Made by a program: the position numbers and the translations under genes. Below are positions 53,886 to 64,000 of a stretch of 64,000 bases of DNA, one piece after another. Origin of the DNA: Euclidia mi (lineage: Eukaryota > Arthropoda > Insecta > Lepidoptera > Erebidae); the NCBI GenBank assembly GCA_944739405.2, contig OX123182.2, positions 18,549,326 through 18,613,325 on the forward strand. Reading direction: 5' to 3'. The notes beneath the pieces were generated by a model. It had not been told where the DNA came from, searched no databases, and was given only the letters and a program-made list of their open reading frames with translations. Positions within the stretch are counted from its first letter, which is position 1, and every line of letters starts with the position of its first letter.

Positions 53886-54539
53886 ATATATGTCGACGGG
53901 TGCTTGATTTTTGGCCGGTATCATTAACACTTCACACTTTATTATACGTTCACACCAAATCAAATCAACAAAACAGACTATAATTATTTTGGATTACTGA
54001 ACACGAAACGAGTGACAGTTTCTAGGTACTTGTTGTCCGCCCGAAGTCTCCAAGAGAAGTGATAGTTGTCTTGCTCCGTTCATCGTCAACCGTCATCCCC
54101 CTCTTCAACTGTAGCGACCGTCACACTAGACTTTGTCGAAGCGCGCCATCTTCACACTTCTGTTTCGTAGTCGTTGACGTCCCGTACTAATGATCATTCC
54201 GATACGGCCATCCTACAAGACACACGTCCCTGTGTGTTAATCTGTAACAAAATATTACACGCACAGTATTACATTGCCCGGTCACTCCTGACTTAACCCA
54301 GGTAAGGGTTGAACCAAAACAGTCTTAGGATGCAATCATTTTTTCTTTTTACAAAATTACCTCCTACATTACATTCCTAACTATTATATGAGCTGGATTC
54401 AGAGCATCACTGACAATACAGTCAATTACCAAAGACTCACGTTATAATCAAATCAAATAACTAAAGCTCTACATGTAATTCATAACCATTCAGTAACCTC
54501 CAGTTACTTAACCAGGACTTAAACCAGTCACTCGGTTGC
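53886..54539. other. Gene-free stretch
   Basis: No recognised gene. A 28-bp segment containing GTAGTCGTTGACGTCCCGTA (54168 on) recurs at 56386, 2.2 kb away, in the same orientation. Confidence 0.4.
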
Positions 54540-54925
54540 CACCCATTTATCTGCGCATCCTCACAAGGATTGCGAAGTCCCTCCTGGAATCTATGGTTTC
54601 CTATGAAACCCATTGATCTGCGCATCCTCACAAAGATCACCAAGTACTTCCTGGACTTTATGGTTTCCACGAAACCCCAACACCAGAATTGTCTGCCTAC
54701 CGCGTTCTCACGGACAACTGCCTTCTCAGTTGTATTGAATCCGATCTGTACTGATTTACGGATACAAATCAACTTCTGACATTGAATCACACAACCAATC
54801 AAACACCAGAGTCGTCTGCCTACCGTGTACTCACGGACAACTGCCTTCAGTGTTGTATTGAATCCGATTTGTACTAATTTAAGGCTACAAATCAACCTCT
54901 GACATTGAATCACACAACCAATCAA
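54540..54925. repeat. Two adjacent tandem duplications
   Basis: First: CATTTATCTGCGCATCCTCACAA... and CATTGATCTGCGCATCCTCACAA... about 65 bp apart. Second: ACACCAGAATTGTCTGCCTA (54681 on) and ACACCAGAGTCGTCTGCCTA (54805 on), spacing about 124 bp, both ending at GAATCACACAACCAATCAA. The minus-strand frame 54928-54461 is open across them but has no recognised domain. Confidence 0.8.
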
Positions 54926-55262
54926 CATGTTAGCTTAGTTTTTTACTGTCTCGTCAGTATTAAGGTTCACAATTTGCTCTCTTCAAGATCGTCAGTTATG
55001 CTCTGGTCCTCTGGCATAAAGTTTAAGTATCAAAATCAATAATCAGGAAACTCAAAGTAAAACTGACATTTCACTATTGCGGTATCTCTCAAGATATTTC
55101 AAAACAAGTTAGCCAAAACATTTAAGCTAAGGTCATTGGACTCTACAGCTTCTAACCAAATTCGTTTAATAAACTACCTTCATTTTCATAGCCAGTTTCG
55201 GGCAGATAGGCTTTAGATAAACCAGATACCAGGCTCCTCAAAGCCACATACAGGCCTTACAC

Positions 55263-55495
55263 AGGCCCCGCACCACACACGGGCCGCGCGCCATACACGG
55301 GCCGCGCGCCACACACGGGCTGCGCGCCACACTCGGGCCGCTTGCCACACACGGGCCGCGCGCCACACACGGGCCGCGCACCACACACGGGCCGCGCGCC
55401 ACACACGGGCCGCGCGCCACACACGGGCCGCGCACCACACACGGGCCGCGCGCCACACACGGGCCGCGCGCCACACACGGACCAGGCGCCACACA
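55263..55495. repeat. 18-bp GC-rich minisatellite
   Basis: About 12.5 units of GCGCCACACACGGGCCGC. Variant units (CACC for CGCC) recur every third unit in the middle, giving a 54-bp higher-order pattern. Six codons per unit make all frames look open (Ala-Arg-Val-Trp and Cys-Gly-Ala-Arg-Pro-Val repeats); I do not treat these as genes. Confidence 0.95.
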
Positions 55496-55514
55496 GGCCG
55501 CGTCGGCTACCAGG

Positions 55515-55652
55515 CTGCGCTGGTCACCAGGCCACGCCAATCACTAGGCCGCGCTGGCCTCCAGGCCGCGCCGGCCGCCAGGCCGCGCCGGCCGCCAGGC
55601 CGCGCCGACCACTAGGCCACGTCGGCTACCAGGCCGCGCTAGCCACCAGGAT
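55515..55652. repeat. 17-bp GC-rich minisatellite
   Basis: About eight units of CCAGGCCGCGCCGGCCG with variants (CTAGG, TGCGCTGG). It directly follows the 18-bp minisatellite with a different period, which breaks the reading frames. Confidence 0.9.
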
Positions 55653-57030
55653 TGCCCAAAAAAGAAAAAAATCTACCAATAGTATTTCAAAGATTCGTCT
55701 CATCGAAAACCCACTAAATAGAGTATCCGTTCTTTCAGACTAATTCAACGTCCGCACTTCATAAATTTTAAGCGATTATCAAATTCATTTACAACTTCAC
55801 AACTGCACAGAACGTAACTCCCGTCCATACTGATCTATGTCACAACTGGATTTGACCACTGACAAAAACTAAAACCAAATGCGAACATGGCGACAACTGA
55901 TAAGCTACTTTCGGACAAACTAATTTCCTTTGGCTACATAGAGGCAACGACTACAGACTGAGATAGCCAATCGACAGTCTATGAGTACTTTTAGATTCTC
56001 GCAACACGCTCTTATCATACGACACAGAAACCAGTGGTAGATCATTTTAGCGATCAAAAATCAAATGTGAGCTACATTAGTAGCAGGGTATCCGTGATTA
56101 CGATCAACGACCACACTTTTATGTACTTCACTCTAAGATTAAGGGAAAATTCTCGAATAGCAATCCTAGTCGTTCGGCCATTCCTGGCACAAGTCGGAAG
56201 GCAATAAAAGGTACTCTGATCAAAATCATTACAGGTTTTAATGAAAATCACAACTAGCTCTTTCTCTCGAAGCTGACATGTTAAACAACACGCATACTCG
56301 TTAAAATAATAGGAAACTCATTAAAATATTGCATTGCTCATACTCTGACATCCATCGGGTCTTCAACATCATTCATCATCCATCGTAGTCGTTGACGTCC
56401 TGTACTAATGATCTATAAATATAATTTTCCTTTTAACCCCTCAACTGCAACGAGAAAACGCTTGTACACGATATTGTTATATCATTCGATTTATCGATTT
56501 CCGCTTGACCAATTGTAATACTTTTATAAACCGGAAACGAGTAAGAATGAACGAAAATTAATTAAACAAAATACGTATGCCATTGGACTTTGCGACGACG
56601 CCATATTGGCCATTTTGATATTGAAATAAGTGTGCACGAGAAAATAATAAATGTTTGTAATAAGAAAACATTGAGTAATCTTATAAGTATTATATACAGA
56701 ACTACTGGAAAAAAGTGTGGATTTCACATTGAGTTATAGTTTATCGAAAAGTGATAAATATTGCAGTGAAAAAGTAACGAAACTTTTGTAATGCACTTAT
56801 TACGTTCCCAAAGAATGGCGGCCGTTATTTTTCGTCGCGTAAACAAAAACGTTTTATGGTGAAATTATGATTCTAAAGTAAAATGAGTTGAGTTATCTTT
56901 GCACATTGTATATTGTTTTAACGTAATAAAGTGCTCGTTTGGTGATTATGTGTGGATATTCGATAAATTGTGATAAAGTTTACAATTTATACCAATGAAA
57001 TTTCTCAAAATCAAAATATATGACATCACT
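55653..57030. other. Gene-free stretch
   Basis: No recognised gene. It holds the second copy of the GTAGTCGTTGACGTCC direct repeat (56386 on). Confidence 0.4.
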
Positions 57031-57580
57031 GCGAGAACAGGTTTTTTTTTTTTTTTACAATCCGTATTCCTCACATACCCGTGTGTCGGGGGGTCGGGTA
57101 TCGCTGAAGCATTCCTCGCTACCCCCCGACGGGTATTGACTCGCCAGATGGTCACGCGGGCCTCGAACAAAACCCCCTTGGCGGCGGATGAAGGTGTTGG
57201 GCTCCGCCGCCAAAACACTCAGCGGCCGCAGAGGATAGGGAGGACGGCAACGCAACACCGCATCTCCTCTTCCTCTGCGGCCCCACCGCGATGCATCGAA
57301 TGGTGCGCCCCCATTTGGTCGCGGGAGATAGGGCGCGCGGCAACGCAACACCGACACGCCTCTCCTCCCGCGACCACGCCTGACTGCGAGGGACAGACAG
57401 AACTGTCCCCCGCACCCGCACCGTTGGACGCATCCTGCGCAGGCCCCGTCAAGCCCACGCGGAGCGTCCCCTCCTGGATCCCTCTTAGCTTCACCGTGGG
57501 TTACCAATCCACGGTTACTGGGCCCCCCCACCACGACAAGGTGGAGATCCCACGGGTGGAGGGGGGGGGCGAGAACAGGT
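57031..57580 (-). mobile_element. GC-rich poly(A)-tailed retroelement, copy 2
   Basis: GCGAGAACAGGT at 57031-57042 and 57569-57580 is the target duplication. A poly(T) at 57042-57056 is the minus-strand poly(A). The body matches 1395-1989 with small indels, e.g. CGCGGGAGATAGGGCGCGCG and TTGGACGCATCCTGCGCAGG. It lacks the GGTTGGTTTTTAGTCAGTAA and CCCCCCAGGGCGG part next to the tail, so it ends shortly after ACACGGGTATGTGAGGAATA on the minus strand. Confidence 0.85.
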
Positions 57581-57818
57581 CAGTTTTATTTACATATTGA
57601 AATATATAACTAGTTAGATAAACTCGTAACGAAGCCAGGAAGGTCTAATTCATGCCATATTATTATATTTTTGTAGACGAATTTTTCGTTTTTCTGCAAG
57701 TCTATGTAAAAATTAAAAAGTATTTGAAATGACGTTGCATTTCGTGCGTTGGGCAAAGCGGGCCTTGCGCATGATAGGGTTTAAGCACATCTCCATTGTA
57801 AGGCATATAAAATAGGAG
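57581..57818. other. Spacer
   Basis: No recognised feature. Confidence 0.4.
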
Positions 57819-58068
57819 CAGTGGCGTAGGAAGGTGGGGTGGCGGAGGCGGTCCGCCCCAGGTGCCAACCTTTTTGGGGTGCCATCCATCCAAAAAAAGT
57901 GGTGACACCCAAAACTCAATTTTAAGAACAACGTACAAAAAATTAAAACAACATAGGCTCTAGCTCAGCACTAGGAGATTTAGCCCTTAATGCTTAGGGT
58001 AACGACTAAAAAAATAGGTCATCCGCCAACTTCCGCCCCGCGTGCCACCCAAGCTAGCTACGCCATTG
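57819..58068. mobile_element. hAT-like MITE (250 bp)
   Basis: CAGTGGCGTAGGAAGGTGGG at the left and CCACCCAAGCTAGCTACGCCATTG at the right are inverted (CAGTGGCGTAG / CAATGGCGTAG), with GGCGGAGGCGG-type sequence inside both arms. CAG-type ends suggest hAT. The flanks AATAGGAG and AATATTAT are only a partial 8-bp match. The right end, CGCCATTGAATATTATAAT, is duplicated at 58099-58117. Confidence 0.65.
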
Positions 58069-58265
58069 AATATTATAATCGCCATTTCAAATTTCAAACG
58101 CCATTGAATATTATAATAATTTGTGCGCAAAAATGAAACATCACGCTACATCCACATTAAAAATGAGCATTCGCTGGACACATTAGTTTAATACTCGTAG
58201 TATATTCACAACCTACTTATTTTATTATTGTATGTTTTAACACAATCTTATTCATCTTTATAAAA

Positions 58266-58960
58266 TTGTTAATGGACCAGTTGTCGATATATTATCAAAA
58301 CGTTAGAGGACTAAAAACTAAAACGTTAGACCTTATTAGCTCTGTTTTGGTGTGCGATTATGATGTCATCTGCTTGTGTGAGACTTGGCTCGATGATTCT
58401 GTAGATTCCTCCGAACTATTTGATCCCAGATACTTTGTTTATCGTAACGATAGATCTTGTGAGTTTATGAGTAAATATAATAAGAGCCACGGCGGTGGTG
58501 TGCTCATTGCTGTGAAGAAAACCCTCATGTGCACTCATAAGACCCAGTAGCACTCATCGGTCGAAGGTATTTGGGTAAGCATACGGCTTAAAAACTATAC
58601 TTTGAACATATGTACCGTCTATCTGCCCTCCTACCTTAGCTTTAGTGACTATGAGAACTTCTTGGATAACTGTGAAAAAAATATTGTTCTTTCTCTATGT
58701 CCCCAACAAGTCGCAAAGCGTGTGCGCTCTTTGATTTCATGGCCAGAGCTGACCTTACCCAATCAAACACGACAAAAAATAGCCTTGGTAGAATTTTAGA
58801 TCTCGTCTTCCACTCTTCTAACATAAACACCCTTGAGGTAACAGAAATACAGCCCTTGAGCCGCGGTGACAATCACCATCCCTCCTTAGAAATATATATT
58901 AAGTGTAATAAATCATCCGCTCTAAAAGAAAAAGTAACCCCACGACACAACTTCTATTAA
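58266..58960 (+). pseudogene. CR1/Jockey-type endonuclease with internal deletion
   Basis: LSIYYQNVRGLKTKT and DVICLCETWLDDS (catalytic Glu) open the domain, then GGGVLIAVKKT, a stop at 58548, and LNICTVYLPSYLSFSDYENF in another frame. It jumps to NSLGRILDLVF and DNHHPSLEIYI, the His-containing end. The GDFN-type segment normally between them is deleted, so the nuclease is dead. Confidence 0.85.
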
Positions 58961-60233
58961 ACAAATTATCGCAAATGTAACCATGAACTGTCAAAAGTCC
59001 AGTGGAACCAATACATCGACTCGTCCTGTGATGAATTCCTGAACAATTGCTATAAACATATATGGGATAGCATTGAGAGAAATTCTTCTAAACTAAGACC
59101 CAAAAGAAACTGGCCTTCATGGTTCTCACGTTCGTTGATAAAGATTATTAAGGAGAAAGATAAATATCACATAAAGTTTAAAAAATATGGTAACCCTTGT
59201 GATCATGACACATTTTCCCTTTTGAGATTAAGAGCTAAACGTGTGCTTGATGCGTGTTATAAATCTTACATATGTTCAGTTGAAAACAGTCTTAAACACA
59301 ATATCAAGGCTTTTTGGAAATACGCTAAATCTAAAAAAACTACTAACGACATACCACAGCAAATGTATTATAATTCGGAATCAGCCAGCACAGGTGTCGA
59401 GATAGCGTTTATTTTCCAGACACTTTTCATCGGTTTACAGTGATCCTATAACAGATACATTTACTCCCAATTTTCCTGAATCATCTAACAATATATCATG
59501 AATTGGCTTTTCAAGTGATCAAACAAAATCAGCCCTTAAATCCCTTAAAATCACGAAAGGTGCGGGCCCCGACGTAATACCTCCGATCTTTGTAAGGAAC
59601 TGTAATAAAGCTTTGCATATCACCCTGACTCTCATTTTTAATAAATGCCTTAGTACCGGCTATTTCCCTTCAATCTGGAAAATGGCGCACATTGTGCCCA
59701 TTTATAAGACAGGTGATAAAAAAGACGTAAAGAACTATAGACCTATAAGTATTCTCTGCTGTTTTGCAAAAATCTTTGAAAGTCTAGTCTATAAACACGT
59801 AAGCAGCTTTTTAAAACCTATAATAAGTCCCAGACAACATGGCTTTTTGCCTGGCCGCTCTACCTCCTCTAACTTACTAACGTATGTCCATTATATAACG
59901 CGCTCGCTTAACGACCGTATGCAGGTGGATTCGTTGTACACTGACTTTTCCAAGGCTTTCGATAAAGTCAGCCATAACCTTATTTGCCGAAAAGCACAAC
60001 ACCTAGGAATCCACGGTTCACTGCTACGTTGGCTTGCGTCCTATCTGTCGAACCGCTCACAAATCGTAAAGGTATACGGCTTCAAATCCTGCTCCTTTAT
60101 TGCTAAGACCGGTATTCCACAAGGCTCAAATTTGGGGCCCTTTTTATTTATAATCTTTATTAATGATCTGGTAGACTCAATAAAATGTCATTGTCTTGCT
60201 TATGCTGATGACCTAAAATATTCTACAAAATAA
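58961..60233 (+). pseudogene. CR1/Jockey-type linker and reverse transcriptase
   Basis: The linker (WPSWFSRSLIKIIKEKDKY, AFWKYAKSK; 59135-59443) leads to the 206-codon RT frame (59613-60233): IYKTGDKKDVKNYRPISIL, RQHGFLPGRSTSSNL, YTDFSKAFDKVSH, TGIPQGSNLGPFLFIIFIND, and YADD at about residues 197-200, followed by a stop just after KYSTK. All catalytic residues are present; the lesion is the stop and frame change behind them. Confidence 0.9.
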
Positions 60234-60256
60234 GATCCCTGGAAGATTGAACACTC

Positions 60257-61027
60257 TTGCAAAATGATATAGATCGCGTACACCAGTGGTGTGTTGTCAA
60301 TCATATGTATCTTAACGCGGCCAAATGTCACCTAATCTCATTTACGAAAAGTAAGTCACCTATATGTCACCCATACACAGTTGATAAGAAAGTGCTAACA
60401 CGCCAGAACGTCGTCAAGGACCTCGGAGTATGGTTCGACTCCAAGCTTACATTCTGTACGCATTATGACATCGTGGTAGGCAAAGCTAATAAAACCATGG
60501 GATTCATGCAAAGAATCATAAAACCATTTAGAAAACCAGAAAGTATATTACTGTTGTATAAAGCACTAGTTAGAAGTATAATGGAATACGCCTCACTGAT
60601 TTGGTCTCCCTTCTACCGCATACACGTAGATAGAATAGAGGCTATACAGCGACGCTTTCTTCGTCACCTAAGCTCTAAACTTGGTTTGCGACGGAAATTA
60701 CCATCATATGAGTCTCGACTCCAATATTTTAAAATGGAGACACTAGAGAACAGACGTAAACTACAAGATTACTCTACATTATATAAGATCGTGAATTCTA
60801 TATGGGACGCTAGTGAATTGTTGAGCCATCTCTCTCTTAGGGTGGGTGGTAGTAAATGCAAACAAAATCTTTTTTCTTTGCCTCTGACTAACAATAATGT
60901 AACATATCATGATCCAATATTGAGAATGTGCAGAGAGTTCAACAACCACACCAAAGACCTAGACTTATTTTATCAGACATACAATGAATATTTGAGTAAA
61001 TGTAAGCAGATCCTGGCTATCCGCTGA
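60257..61027 (+). pseudogene. CR1/Jockey-type RT thumb and C terminus (256 aa)
   Basis: QNDIDRVHQWCVVNHMYLNA, KCHLISFTKSKS, VVKDLGVWFDSKLTFCTHY, SIMEYASLIWSPFY, IEAIQRRFLRHLSSKLG, then the C-terminal domain ending with EYLSKCKQILAIR. Open throughout, so decay is concentrated upstream. Frame differs from the RT frame by two bases. Confidence 0.88.
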
Positions 61028-61500
61028 TTTTCATTGAATTTAATTTAATTTGCATTGACATTGTTTATGTGTATTTAATTTAATTTATTTAATTTGCTTC
61101 TAATGTATAGTATAGCAGATGTATTTTATTTTATTTGTTGACTGATTTGAATTTTAATGATTGCCCTACTGATTGTTATATTGACCTCATTTTATTCTAA
61201 CCTTAGATATAAGATTTTTTTTTACTTATTATTATTTTTATTACTTATTATTTAATGATTTAATTTATTACTCACAATTATTCTTTTTAAACTATTTTTT
61301 ATGTAAATGTTCTGTCGACCTAGCATATTTCAATAATTCTACACCTTTCTTTGCTTGTCTTTAGTTAAATTATTCTGCAAATATTGTGCACGGCTTTAAT
61401 CTGATAACAAATTGACATGTATACTTTCACTTATATTGTACCTATTTCTAAGTTACGATTTGATATCTGTTGTTGTGCCTAATGAATAAATGAATAAATA
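61028..61500 (+). other. LINE 3' UTR
   Basis: AT-rich, no open frame, ending in the TGAATAAA repeat tail. Confidence 0.7.
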
Positions 61501-62742
61501 GGAATCTGCAGGTACTGAGACGCCCACGTTGACACAAGCCTAGAAGCTGAGTAAAAGCCACAACATACTTTTTCGGTACCAAGGCAGTTTCAAAAGCTAT
61601 TTTTTATTAAAATGAATACTGCCGCCAAAATATTCCATTTATAAAATAAAAGCCTGTTACTAAGTGGAACAAATCACACAGATTGCACTTTCGGACACTT
61701 AAAGTAGAAGTCAAAATGTAGAGAGAGACTTAAAAGCTAGTGGCTCAAATTGTTCCCGAGGGATGTCGACCGTCGTTGGACGAGCCAGAAACTGGATGTA
61801 TCTTGGTACTGCATTTTGGCTAGTACAGAGTTTTGACACCTGGGAAAATAATATTTTCAAAAAAAGAAAAATATATTATATTATTGAAGACGTTTTAGTT
61901 TTAGTTTCGCCTGAAGTGTATGTCGCACCTCCTTATCATTTATGTGTGCCTGGTACACAGTTACACTGTACAGTTACATCTTTATTCACAAGCGTTGAAC
62001 AATAAACATTTTTATTATTATCTTTCTACAAAAGTAATGTAAAACACATATGGCCACTTGCATAGTTACAATCAGATGCGTTTTTTCATACCCGTATAGC
62101 TTGAAAATAAAATATAAACTAACGTACCAAACTATTTTAACAATCAAAATAAATGTGTAACGAAAATCAAATGAATGACACAAACTGTAAATTGACTGCG
62201 AGAGCAAAACTGCATGACCTTTTTATTCTATAAGAATTCGTTGTAACCAAACGATTTGAATTGAACTTTCAATTGAGAGGACTGTTTTCCTATGACCAAA
62301 CAAACTGTTCAATTCGGGAGGGGTGGGGTGTATCAAGGTATACTGGTCTTCGATTTGATATGGCATGCATGTTTCAAATAGTATCCGTGCCTTCCGGCAT
62401 TAGAAAACGTGTCTCTTTTCATGTTAACCTGGTACTTTGTCTCGTACAGTTTTCTGGAAATTCCATTTCATACATTAACGTGATCGCACCGAGGAATTTT
62501 ATTTTACAGTCAAACTGTAGAAATTGTTAATTGCCTAATTATCTTCAAAAGTAAAAGACGATAAATTTTGGTTACTTATATATTTCCACGCGTCTTAGAA
62601 AATAGCTTATACAGAGATTTGAACAGTGCTTAAGTAAAAGGAAACTGATGCCGAAGACTAGGGCTAGGATGTTACCTCTTTTTGTTGCACTGACTAAATT
62701 AAAATTTTGGTTTTTGCTGTTTTGCACTCATTCATGAAAATT
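61501..62742. other. Gene-free stretch
   Basis: Small open frames at 61763-62005 and 62261-62530 show no domain I recognise. Confidence 0.4.
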
Positions 62743-63028
62743 ACTAATTAAACTGACTGCCTTCGTGGTACAGTGGATAGCGTATGCGACTGCTTGTTGG
62801 AGGTCTCAGGTTCGATTCCCGGGTCAGGCAAAAATGTTACTGGGTTTTTCCGAATTCTCAGTAGCAGCACGGAATCTGGTGATGTGCCCGGTAACGGCAA
62901 TAGGCTTGCCCTCTATTACGTGGGACCTAAAAATTGATGGCGAAATGTGGGTGTAACATGTACACCTCTGCCTACCCCTTCGGGGATACAGGCGTGAGTC
63001 TATAAATAAAAATAAAAAACTAATTAAA
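62743..63028 (+). mobile_element. SINE family F, 10-bp TSD
   Basis: ACTAATTAAA at 62743-62752 and 63019-63028. The head GACTGCCTTCGTGGTACAG and CAGGTTCGATTCCCGGGTC is tRNA-like; the body and RTE-type tail (CTCTGCCTACCCC, AGGCGTGAGTC) match 38882-39145 closely. Confidence 0.95.
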
Positions 63029-63473
63029 ACCTTTCAAAAACAAGCTTTCATGTGCACTTAACTGGCATACACACGCTTAAAGTACTCGTCAATATGAATC
63101 AAACGAGGTTTTATAACTCCATGGGACTGTGCCGTTTTGTTGCGTAGTTCCTATGGCCACCTTCCAGCTCCATGTCATCTTAGTACTGCTTATCACGTAC
63201 TTATCACGGGAGTTTTTTTATTTGAAGCTGTAAATTGGTTTCGCATTTTGAGGATAAAAAGTAAAAGGAATATCTTGATTAGTTCGCTGTGCTGATTTTC
63301 CGTTTTTAGCTATCCAATATATAATATCCAGCCATATTAGGAATAAATTCGCATCGCACAGAGCAGACTTCACACTTTAGTTGGGCTAATACCATACCTG
63401 GTTCCTCCCCAAGTGCATGGAAGTAGTAGTTAAGTGTTATGCATCTTTAATAGCCTTTATTGTAATCTGTATT
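63029..63473. other. Gene-free stretch
   Basis: A short piece near 63151 (TATGGCCACCTTCCAGCTCC) resembles one 120-bp-repeat unit; otherwise nothing recognised. Confidence 0.35.
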
Positions 63474-63549
63474 ATATTTTTAGTGTTAAGTCACCTGTGT
63501 ACAGTAGGGGTAGGCATACTGTACACAGGTGACTTAACACTAAAAATAT
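63474..63549. repeat. Perfect 33-bp-stem hairpin, 10-nt loop
   Basis: The arms 63474-63506 and 63517-63549 are exact reverse complements by my reading (ATATTTTTAGTGTTAAGTCA... and ...TGACTTAACACTAAAAATAT); the loop is GGGGTAGGCA. The 76-nt size is in the microRNA-precursor range, but perfect pairing suits a very young inverted duplication or a siRNA source better. Confidence 0.9.
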
Positions 63550-63684
63550 TTATGACATAGTCCACCATGCTTATTACAACTTAACATCATCTTCTTCTTC
63601 TTTTTCATCATCATCTTGTGTGTTATGCAAAAACCTGTTTGACGCTTGCAAAGATTGAACCTTAAATCTTGGCGTGTCACTCAC
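63550..63684. repeat. Spacer with CTT/CAT microsatellite
   Basis: CATCATCTTCTTCTTCTTTTTC and following CATCATCATC, simple repeats at about 63587-63613. Confidence 0.6.
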
Positions 63685-63687
63685 TAC

Positions 63688-64000
63688 CTTACCATTTTAA
63701 GAGCGAAATTTACCGCTCTGGGATATCTTATCTATATATAAAATTGCTTGGGCTGACTGATTCATCAACGCAGGGCCTAAACCACAGGGGCTAGAGACTT
63801 GAAATTTTGACAGCTGACGCAGTTTATCACGTAAGCACTTACTAAGGAAGGACTTTTGGAAATTCCACCCCTAAAGGGGTGAAATAAGGGATGAATGGTT
63901 GTAAGGAAATCCGTTATTTTTAGAGTTAGGCCCATGAAATTTCGTATGTAAGTCTATGGTAGGAAATAAATATACATTTATTTTAGAAATTTTGCAAATC
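63688..64000 (+). mobile_element. Helitron-like element with shared flank, cut by window end
   Basis: From 63731 TCTATATATAAAATTGC, preceded by A, then GGGCTGACTGATTCATC, AACCACAGGGGCTAGAGAC and CACCCCTAAAGGGGTGAAAT, matching the minus-strand element at 43180-43457. The preceding 63688-63730 also matches (43901-43955). The 3' end lies outside the window. Confidence 0.7.

Larger units (their letters stand above)
58266..61500 (+). mobile_element. CR1/Jockey-type LINE, nearly full ORF2
   Basis: Contains endonuclease, linker, reverse transcriptase, C terminus and a 3' UTR ending in TGAATAAATGAATAAATAG (about 61481-61500). The 8-bp repeat tail TGAATAAA favours a CR1-like rather than a poly(A)-tailed Jockey element. 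At least four frame changes and an internal deletion in the endonuclease. Confidence 0.85.

Noticed and set aside
55213..55743. Four long overlapping frames on both strands
   Set aside because: The 18-bp period is six codons, so openness is copied in every frame; low-complexity peptides only.

Overview
The window reads as an intergenic, repeat-dense stretch of an insect nuclear genome, most likely a moth or butterfly (Lepidoptera). This is inferred from the AT-rich background, the decayed LINE families, the tRNA-headed SINEs whose tail ends in CTCTGCCTACCCC...GGCGTGAGT, the short non-autonomous Helitrons, and the absence of operons or any long host open reading frame. I found no convincing host protein-coding gene. 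One GC-rich stretch (about 48.0-48.5 kb) could be an untranslated first exon, but that is weak.

Layout. 0-6.5 kb: short palindromes, a GC-rich poly(A)-tailed retroelement with clean target-site duplications (TSDs), a SINE tail, a strong 64-nt hairpin, a Penelope-like GIY-YIG endonuclease relic, and the first copy of an element carrying 120-bp (40-codon) tandem repeats. 6.7-16 kb: 3' ends of an RTE-like LINE, of a LINE with a possible restriction-like endonuclease, and of a Jockey-like LINE, plus a Helitron, a hAT-like MITE and SINE pieces. 17.7-24.8 kb: second 120-bp-repeat element, duplicated segment copy A (with SINEs and a TTAA MITE), and a Dong/R4-like LINE lying between TTA-repeat tracts.

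24.2-36.4 kb is the centrepiece. It is copy B of the duplicated segment, split by a nearly complete BEL/Pao LTR retrotransposon on the minus strand (LTRs 24816-29393 and 35261-35851, TSD TTTAC). The BEL 3' LTR is split by a near-full-length RTE-like LINE, and that LINE is itself split by a SINE and by a 414-bp insert with an 8-bp TSD. A further SINE sits in the BEL leader.

36.4-52.1 kb: SINEs, a CR1/Jockey-type LINE 3' half, a Helitron interrupted by a composite SINE, two more LINE relics (one with YADE in place of YADD), an RTE relic and the third 120-bp-repeat element. 53.7-58.1 kb: tandem duplications, two GC-rich minisatellites, a second copy of the GC-rich retroelement and a hAT-like MITE. 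58.2-64 kb: a near-full-length CR1/Jockey-type LINE with frameshifts, a SINE, a perfect 33-bp-stem hairpin and a Helitron running off the window.

How the parts relate: the RTE-like LINE and several SINEs with different heads share the same 3' tail, so the LINE machinery probably mobilised the SINEs. Insertions within insertions give a relative order of events: duplication, then BEL, then RTE, then the SINE and the 414-bp insert. All transposon coding regions seen here are broken; the BEL integrase is the best preserved.
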